A stretch of 12,659 bases of DNA, taken from NCBI GenBank assembly GCA_001771055.1, contig MESS01000145.1, forward strand, positions 9,022 to 21,680. Direction: 5' to 3'. The position numbers and the translations under genes were made by a program. Position 1 is the stretch's first letter. Every line of letters begins with the position of its first letter. Shown one piece after another: positions 7,547 to 12,659 of this stretch. Source of the stretch: Caldithrix sp. RBG_13_44_9. Lineage in GTDB: Bacteria > Calditrichota > Calditrichia > RBG-13-44-9. Below the pieces are notes generated by a model. The model saw only the letters and a program-made list of their open reading frames with translations, had not been told where the DNA came from and ran no database searches.

Positions 7547-8401
7547 TTGATAGAAACAGAATGGCAGAACGATCATTTCCTGAAGCTTCTGGATGATGAC
7601 AGTCCAGAAATTCAGAAGATCATTCGTTCCACCCTGCTGAGTAATAGTCTGGAGATCATTCTAAATGGCTTTGTTCACCGTTTGCAGCTGGAAGAATATT
7701 ATTTTGGTCTGCTGCAAAAGCATTTGAAGGAGATCCATTTCGAACTGGTTAAACAGGCCTTTGAGGAATTTTTGCGTTCCCAGCTGGAAGATGTTGATCT
7801 GGAAAAGGCGATGATGTTGCTGGCCTACTGGAACAATCCGGACGTGAAAGTTCCTGAAGTCATTGCCAGGCTTGATCAGATGTCAGAGGAGATAGGAAAG
7901 AATTTTCCGGAAAGCGGTCATCCCCTCTCTTTTATTGATCATATTAATTTTTATCTGTTCAATAAATATGGTTTCCAGGGAAATTCCGGAGATTATTATA
8001 ATCCGGACAATAGTTTTATTGATAAGGTCCTGGAGAATTGCCAGGGAATTCCCATCACTTTATCGGCCCTGTATATGTTAATTGCCCGCCGCCTGGGGCT
8101 TCCGGTGCATGGCATTCCCATGCCGGCCCATTTTATCGTGAAGTATGAGACTGATAATGATGAGATTTTCTTTGATCCGTTTTTTGCCGGTAAAATTTAC
8201 TCCCGGGAAGAGTGCCTGAATTATCTGGATCAGACCAAGATCGAGGATAAAGACCGGATTTTAGAGGGATGTTCCAATTATGAAATGATCCTGCGGATGA
8301 TGCGCAATATTCACCTGGTGTATTCTTCCTATAAGGAAGATCCCCAGAAAACGGCTGAGATAGAGATCCTGATGGGACTGCTGGAAGGGCATTTCAAATG
8401 A
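7547..8401 (+). CDS. SirB1/transglutaminase-like protein of unknown function
   Basis: From the TTG at 7547 this gives 284 residues; a longer TTG start at 7493 would give 302. The N-terminal half (about 1-115) is helical and acidic with no motif I recognise. The C-terminal half resembles the SirB1-type transglutaminase-like fold: FIDHINFYLF, then GIPITLSALYMLIARRLGLP (from residue 167), then GIPMPAHFIVKY with His195, then FFDPFFAGK with Asp210. His195 and Asp210 fit the transglutaminase His-Asp pair. No cysteine sits clearly in the nucleophile position; the nearest is Cys165 in ENCQGIP, so peptidase or transglutaminase activity is doubtful. No signal peptide or membrane helix is seen, so it is probably cytoplasmic. 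The stop overlaps the next gene by 4 bases. Family assignment is fairly secure from the motif pattern; the biological role is unknown. Confidence 0.8.
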   Translation: MIETEWQNDHFLKLLDDDSPEIQKIIRSTLLSNSLEIILNGFVHRLQLEEYYFGLLQKHLKEIHFELVKQAFEEFLRSQLEDVDLEKAMMLLAYWNNPDVKVPEVIARLDQMSEEIGKNFPESGHPLSFIDHINFYLFNKYGFQGNSGDYYNPDNSFIDKVLENCQGIPITLSALYMLIARRLGLPVHGIPMPAHFIVKYETDNDEIFFDPFFAGKIYSREECLNYLDQTKIEDKDRILEGCSNYEMILRMMRNIHLVYSSYKEDPQKTAEIEILMGLLEGHFK

Positions 8402-8775
8402 ACTATCGTCATGATAAACATTTTACCATTGCTGAGGCTATTCAGAGTCTGTATAATCATCATTCGATAATTGAGAAAATGCAGGTGCTGTCCCAGCAAT
8501 TACTTTCAAGTGGATATGATATCCGGCAGCACCGGTCTGTTCCGGCCAAGCAAACCCTTCCCAAAGAATTCACCCAGTTGCTGGATGTGATCCGGAAACT
8601 TGAGTCTGCCGGTATTCTGGTAAAGGATATCGAACAGGGAATTGTAGATTTTCCCCACCTTCGCGAGAACGGAGATGAGGTCTATCTGTGCTTTAAACTG
8701 GGAGAAGAGCTTATTCAATACTGGCATTCGCTGGACGGCGGATTTATCAGCCGGCAATTATTGGATCAGATATAA
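8398..8775 (+). CDS. DUF2203-like small protein of unknown function
   Basis: The 125-residue protein starts at an ATG overlapping the preceding stop (ATGA), so the two are probably translated in a coupled way. Its layout matches my recollection of the DUF2203 family: an N-terminal HFTIAEAIQSLY segment, a helical middle, then VKDIEQGIVDFPHLR, EVYLCFKLGEELIQYWH and GGFISRQLL toward the C-terminus. The conserved-looking DFP, YLC and YWH residues resemble a small binding or catalytic surface, but no function is established that I know of. It carries no signal peptide or membrane segment. The 33 bases after it lead into lpdA without a visible terminator, so the three genes may share a transcript. 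Confidence 0.78.
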   Translation: MNYRHDKHFTIAEAIQSLYNHHSIIEKMQVLSQQLLSSGYDIRQHRSVPAKQTLPKEFTQLLDVIRKLESAGILVKDIEQGIVDFPHLRENGDEVYLCFKLGEELIQYWHSLDGGFISRQLLDQI

Positions 8776-8808
8776 GTCAATATTTAATCATAAAGAGGAT
8801 AGTCAATC

Positions 8809-10215
8809 ATGAGTTCCCATTCTTATAATTATGATTTGCTGATTATTGGTTCTGGACCGGGAGGGTATGTGGCGGCCATCCGGGCCAGTCAGAAAGGCGC
8901 GAAAACTGCAGTGTTGGAAAAAGATGCCCTGGGAGGAATCTGCCTGAACTGGGGTTGTATTCCCACCAAAGCCCTGTTGAAAAATGCCGAAATCATGCAT
9001 ACCCTGAAACGGGCCGATGAATTTGGTTTCAAATTTTCGGATCTATCGTTCGATTTTAAAAAAATAATCAAACGCAGCCGGGAGGTAGCCGATATCAATT
9101 CCAAAGGAGTGGAATATCTGTTTAAAAAGAATAAGATCGAACATCTTTCCGGTTCAGGCAAACTGACTGATCCTCACACCGTATCGCTGGCTGATAAGGA
9201 TGGCAAGGAGATACGAAAAATTACTGCCGATAAAATAATTATTGCCACCGGCGGGCGGGCCAGAGCATTTCCGGGCGTGGAATTTGACGGCAAAAAAATC
9301 ATTACTTCCAAAGAGGCCATGTCTCTGGAACAGCCGCCAAAGAAAATGATCATTATTGGCGCCGGTGCCATCGGGGTAGAGTTTGCTTATTTTTATAACT
9401 CCTTCGGAACAGAAGTCCACCTGGTGGAAATGCTGTCTCATATTCTCCCGATCGAAGATTCGGAAATCGCGGCTCAGCTTGAGCGGTCTTTTAAAAAACA
9501 GGGAATAAAGATCTATACCAGCACTAAAGTGGAAAAATTGCAGAAAACGGCTAAGGGAGTAAAGGTGGTGCTCTCCGGCACCGAAAAGAGTCCGGAATTA
9601 GAAGGCGAGGTTGCGCTTGTCGCCATTGGCGTTCAGGGCAATGTTGAAAATATCGGTCTGGAAGGGCTGGGCATCCCGGTGGAAAAGAGTGCCATTAAGG
9701 TGAATGAATTTTATCAGACCAGTGTGCCAAACATCTATGCCATCGGGGATGTGATCGGAGCACCCTGGCTGGCGCATGTTGCATCCCACGAAGGAATTAT
9801 TGCGGCCGATCATCTCCGTGGTGAGAAACCCCATCCGCTGGATTACAGCAGTGTGCCCGGCTGCACCTACTGCCAGCCGCAGGTGGCCAGCATTGGCCTG
9901 ACGGAGGACAAAGCCAAAGCGAAGGGGCATGAGGTTAAAATCGGTCGTTTTCCTTTCCGGGCCAGTGGAAAAGCCCGGGCGATCGGAGAAACCGATGGAC
10001 TGGTGAAGCTGATCTTTGATGCCAAATATGGAGAATTGCTGGGTGCGCATATCCTGGGTCCGGAAGCAACCGAATTGATTGCCGAACTGGGGATTGCCAA
10101 GGCTCTGGAAACCACCAATTTTGAATTACAGCACACCATGCATGCCCACCCCACTCTGAGTGAGGCGATCATGGAAGCAGCGGCTGATGCAGCCGGGCAG
10201 GCAATCCATATTTGA
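8809..10215 (+). CDS. lpdA: dihydrolipoyl dehydrogenase (E3)
   Basis: This FAD enzyme reoxidises dihydrolipoyl groups of 2-oxo acid dehydrogenase complexes and passes electrons to NAD+. The 468-residue product is of normal length. It shows the FAD-binding GSGPGG at 14-19, the redox-active disulfide in GGICLNWGCIP (Cys45 and Cys50), the second Rossmann loop GAGAIG at 184-189 with an acidic residue at the end of the next strand (VEM), typical of NAD preference, and the FAD-contacting YAIGDV with Asp314. The C-terminal HAHPTLSE carries the catalytic base pair His447-Glu452, which works on the partner subunit of the homodimer. AGAGGA about 10 bases before the ATG serves as ribosome binding site. 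With aceE next to it, the pyruvate dehydrogenase complex is the likely partner, though the same E3 may also serve other complexes. Confidence 0.96.
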   Translation: MSSHSYNYDLLIIGSGPGGYVAAIRASQKGAKTAVLEKDALGGICLNWGCIPTKALLKNAEIMHTLKRADEFGFKFSDLSFDFKKIIKRSREVADINSKGVEYLFKKNKIEHLSGSGKLTDPHTVSLADKDGKEIRKITADKIIIATGGRARAFPGVEFDGKKIITSKEAMSLEQPPKKMIIIGAGAIGVEFAYFYNSFGTEVHLVEMLSHILPIEDSEIAAQLERSFKKQGIKIYTSTKVEKLQKTAKGVKVVLSGTEKSPELEGEVALVAIGVQGNVENIGLEGLGIPVEKSAIKVNEFYQTSVPNIYAIGDVIGAPWLAHVASHEGIIAADHLRGEKPHPLDYSSVPGCTYCQPQVASIGLTEDKAKAKGHEVKIGRFPFRASGKARAIGETDGLVKLIFDAKYGELLGAHILGPEATELIAELGIAKALETTNFELQHTMHAHPTLSEAIMEAAADAAGQAIHI

Positions 10216-10280
10216 TGAAATATTAAAATTCTGGCAGGCATTTCAGATATCTGCAGGATGGATCAGAAGCAGTGGGTTAA

Positions 10281-10309
10281 ATGAAATATAGGGTTTTTTC
10301 AGGTATAAT
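10281..10309 (+). promoter_or_regulatory. candidate sigma-70-type promoter upstream of aceE
   Basis: A perfect TATAAT box (10304-10309) sits 17 bases after ATGAAA (10281-10286), which matches the TTGACA consensus at four of six positions. Transcription would begin near 10316, about 80 bases before the aceE start codon. No intrinsic terminator is visible between lpdA and this site, so read-through from lpdA is also possible. Confidence 0.5.
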
Positions 10310-10336
10310 AACTTTTGGTGTTATGATTACCTGAAA
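10297..10336. repeat. imperfect inverted repeat over the aceE promoter, candidate operator
   Basis: TTTCAGGTA (10297-10305) pairs perfectly with TACCTGAAA (10328-10336). An inner stem ATAAC (10308-10312) with GTTAT (10320-10324) continues the symmetry around a 7-base centre. The repeat covers the TATAAT box and the expected start point, which is where a repressor dimer would block RNA polymerase. I do not recognise it as the binding site of a named regulator. Alternatively it could form an RNA hairpin in a transcript reading through from lpdA. Confidence 0.55.
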
Positions 10337-10395
10337 TGGAAAAGTAATCGATTAATTACAGGAATATTTTGGATTTAAATAAAGGTGATTCAGAG

Positions 10396-12659
10396 ATGGA
10401 TGATGAGAAGTTAAAAGGAATTCTCAGCGAAGAAGAGATAGAACAACAGGAGTGGCTGGAATCACTGGATTATGTAATCCAGAAAGGCGGTGCCAAACGG
10501 GTTGCGAAATTAATGCGCCTGCTGCAAATGCGCATTCATCAGGAAGGTATCAAACTGCCCTTCACTGCCAATACTCCGTATATCAATACTATTTCGGTGG
10601 AGGAACAACCCAAGTTTCCGGGAAGCCGGGAGATTGAAAGAAGGATCAAAAGCATCCTACGCTGGAATGCCATGGCCATGGTAGTTCGTGCCAACCGGCT
10701 GGAAAATGGGATTGGCGGACATATCTCCACCTATGCATCCATCGCCACGCTCTACGAAGTGGGATTCAATCACTTTTTCCGGGCACCTTCCCAGGATTTC
10801 AGCGGGGATCTGATCTACTTTCAGGGACATGCCTCGCCGGGTAATTACGCCCGGGCTTTCCTGGAAGGCCGGATTTCCATCGAACAGCTTAAAAATTTCC
10901 GGCATGAGGTTCATCCGGAGGGTGGACTGCCATCCTATCCCCACCCGTGGCTGCTGCCGGATTTCTGGCAGTTCGCAACTGTCTCCATGGGTCTGGGACC
11001 GATCATGGCTATCTATCAGGCCAGATTTAACCGTTATTTGGAAAACCGGGGATTGAAAGTAAAAGACGATGCCAAGGTTTGGGCCTTCCTGGGGGATGGG
11101 GAAACGGATGAGCCGGAAGCACTGGGAGCAATCTCTTTGGCGGCCCGAGAACATCTGGATAACCTGATTTTTGTGGTCAATTGCAATCTTCAGAGATTGG
11201 ATGGGCCGGTGAGAGGCAATGGAAAAATAATTCAGGAACTGGAGACGGTATTTCGCGGCGCAGGCTGGAATGTCATCAAAGTGATCTGGGGATCAGATTG
11301 GGATGATTTGTTGATGCAGGATAAGGACGGCCTGCTGATCAAACGGATGGGGGAGGTAGTGGATGGCGAGTATCAGAACTACATCGTCAAAGGTGGTGCT
11401 TTCATCCGGGAGATTTTTTTTGGAAAAGATCCCCGCTTGCTGAAATTGGTCGAACACCTGTCGGATGAACAGCTCCAGAAACTTCGCCTGGGAGGTCACG
11501 ATCCTGAAAAAGTATATGCAGCTTTTCACACTGCCGTATCTCATAAAGGAGCACCGAGTGTGATTCTGGCCCGCACCGTAAAGGGTTATGGCTTGGGAGA
11601 AGCCGGTGAAGGGAAAAATGTTACTCATCAGCAGAAAAAAATGAATGAGCAGGAATTGCGGGAATTCCGTTCCCGCTTTGGGATTCCGATCTCAGATGAG
11701 GAATTGGATACCATTCCTTTTTATAAACCACCGGATGACAGTCCGGAAATGAAATATTTGCTGGAACGGCGCAAAGCGCTGGGCGGTTTTATGCCTCAGC
11801 GCCGGGGGAAAAGTGTACCTGTCAAAGAGTTGCCGGAAAAATTTTTTAAGGAATTCTATGAAGGGTCGGAAGACCGTGAAGTTGCCACTACCATGGTGTT
11901 TGGCCGGATCCTGGCCAAACTGTTGCGGGATAAAGAAATCGGCAAGCTGATTGTGCCTATTATTCCGGATGAAGCCCGCACCTTTGGGATGGAATCACTG
12001 TTCCGGCAGGTGGGCATCTATTCCAGTGCTGGTCAGCTTTATGAACCGGTGGATAAGGAAAGCCTGCTCTATTATAAAGAAGCCAAGGATGGGCAGATTC
12101 TGGAAGAGGGAATCAATGAGGCCGGAGCCATGTCCTCCTTTGTGGCGGCCGGTACTGCGTATTCTTCGCATAGTATCAATACCATTCCTTTCTTTATCTT
12201 TTACTCCATGTTTGGATTCCAGCGGATCGGGGATCTGGCCTGGGCTGCCGGGGATATGCGCACCCGCGGTTTCCTGATGGGTGGTACCTCCGGTCGCACC
12301 ACCCTGGCCGGAGAAGGACTGCAGCATCAGGACGGACACAGCCATCTTCTCACTTATCCTTATCCCACCGTCAAATCATATGATCCGGCTTTCTCTTATG
12401 AACTGGCCGTCATCATTCAGGATGGAATAAGAAGAATGTATGTGGAGCAGGAAAGTATCTTTTACTATATCACCATCATGAATGAATTGTATCCACAGCC
12501 AACTATGCCCCGGGGAGTAAAAGAAGGCATTATCAAAGGAATGTATAAATTCCATGAATCGGATCATAAGAACGCTAAAAATACCGTTAATCTTTTTGGC
12601 AGCGGTACCATCCTGAATAAAGTGATCGAGGCCCAGAAACTGCTGCAGGAAAAATATGA
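10396..12659 (+). CDS. aceE: AceE, homodimeric pyruvate dehydrogenase E1, 3' end missing
   Basis: AceE is the thiamine diphosphate enzyme that decarboxylates pyruvate and acetylates the lipoyl groups of E2. The frame is open from ATG 10396 to the window edge, giving 754 full codons; E. coli AceE has 887, so about 130 residues lie beyond. Recognisable elements: YINTISVEEQPKFPG near the N-terminus; His109 in GGHIS and His145 in QGHASPG; the cofactor motif GDGE at 233-236 with Asp234 and Asn264 as magnesium ligands in NCNLQRLDGP; His411 in GKNVTHQQKK, matching the active-site His407 of E. coli; and Glu571 in EEGINEAG, the conserved cofactor-activating glutamate. SMFGFQRIGD and GEGLQHQDGHSH follow. 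All key residues are present, so it should be active. AAAGGTGA (10381-10388) is the ribosome binding site. The E2 gene is probably downstream but not seen. Confidence 0.97.
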   Translation, partial: MDDEKLKGILSEEEIEQQEWLESLDYVIQKGGAKRVAKLMRLLQMRIHQEGIKLPFTANTPYINTISVEEQPKFPGSREIERRIKSILRWNAMAMVVRANRLENGIGGHISTYASIATLYEVGFNHFFRAPSQDFSGDLIYFQGHASPGNYARAFLEGRISIEQLKNFRHEVHPEGGLPSYPHPWLLPDFWQFATVSMGLGPIMAIYQARFNRYLENRGLKVKDDAKVWAFLGDGETDEPEALGAISLAAREHLDNLIFVVNCNLQRLDGPVRGNGKIIQELETVFRGAGWNVIKVIWGSDWDDLLMQDKDGLLIKRMGEVVDGEYQNYIVKGGAFIREIFFGKDPRLLKLVEHLSDEQLQKLRLGGHDPEKVYAAFHTAVSHKGAPSVILARTVKGYGLGEAGEGKNVTHQQKKMNEQELREFRSRFGIPISDEELDTIPFYKPPDDSPEMKYLLERRKALGGFMPQRRGKSVPVKELPEKFFKEFYEGSEDREVATTMVFGRILAKLLRDKEIGKLIVPIIPDEARTFGMESLFRQVGIYSSAGQLYEPVDKESLLYYKEAKDGQILEEGINEAGAMSSFVAAGTAYSSHSINTIPFFIFYSMFGFQRIGDLAWAAGDMRTRGFLMGGTSGRTTLAGEGLQHQDGHSHLLTYPYPTVKSYDPAFSYELAVIIQDGIRRMYVEQESIFYYITIMNELYPQPTMPRGVKEGIIKGMYKFHESDHKNAKNTVNLFGSGTILNKVIEAQKLLQEKY

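Noticed and set aside
8775..8807. Direct repeat AGTCAAT (8775-8781 and 8801-8807) flanking the space before lpdA.
   Set aside because: Seven bases repeated once in a short AT-rich gap is easily chance and shows no other structure.
9598..10241. Two long open frames (150 and 124 codons) on the minus strand within lpdA.
   Set aside because: The + strand frame is a full-length dihydrolipoyl dehydrogenase with all catalytic residues; the antisense translations look like no known protein.
10231..10260. CAGATATCTG palindrome and nearby CTGGCAG/CTGCAGG after lpdA, as a terminator.
   Set aside because: The stem is short and AT-rich at its centre and is not followed by a run of T, so it does not look like an intrinsic terminator.

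Overview
The window is a bacterial chromosomal segment with every recognisable gene on the + strand. It begins inside ftsW and contains the distal half of a division and cell wall (dcw) cluster: ftsW (3' end), murG, murC, murB, ftsQ, ftsA, ftsZ. A strong intrinsic terminator just after ftsZ closes this block. Next come a translationally coupled pair of poorly understood genes (a SirB1/transglutaminase-like protein and a DUF2203-type protein), then lpdA. After a 180-base gap with promoter-like and palindromic sequence, aceE (homodimeric pyruvate dehydrogenase E1) runs off the right edge.

Organism: base composition looks moderate, close to half GC (not counted). TTG starts seem to be used occasionally, and Shine-Dalgarno sites are good at several genes. 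The order murG-murC-murB-ftsQ-ftsA-ftsZ, the FtsZ tail ending DIPTFLRKQ and the AceE-type E1 suggest a Gram-negative-type bacterium. The pairing with DUF2203 and SirB1-like genes makes a well-known enterobacterial genome unlikely. A deep lineage such as the FCB group or a deltaproteobacterial relative is possible, but the phylum cannot be settled from sequence reading alone.

How the genes work together: MurB and MurC act early in cytoplasmic peptidoglycan precursor synthesis (UDP-MurNAc formation, then L-Ala addition). MurG makes lipid II at the membrane, FtsW polymerises it at the septum, FtsQ links the divisome across the membrane, and FtsA anchors FtsZ filaments. The genes from ftsW to ftsQ overlap (4, 26, 8 and 35 bases), FtsA follows after 8 bases, and ftsZ follows after 44 bases behind a very strong ribosome binding site. 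That fits one operon with raised FtsZ translation. Lpd (E3) and AceE (E1) are two components of the pyruvate dehydrogenase complex. The E2 gene is not in the window and may lie downstream.

Most of the window is ordinary housekeeping sequence. The points most worth a second look are the FtsZ C-terminal tail, which carries two copies of the partner-binding peptide; a long inverted repeat lying over a TATAAT box in front of aceE; and the coupled SirB1-like/DUF2203 pair. I see no mobile element, CRISPR array, tRNA or rRNA.
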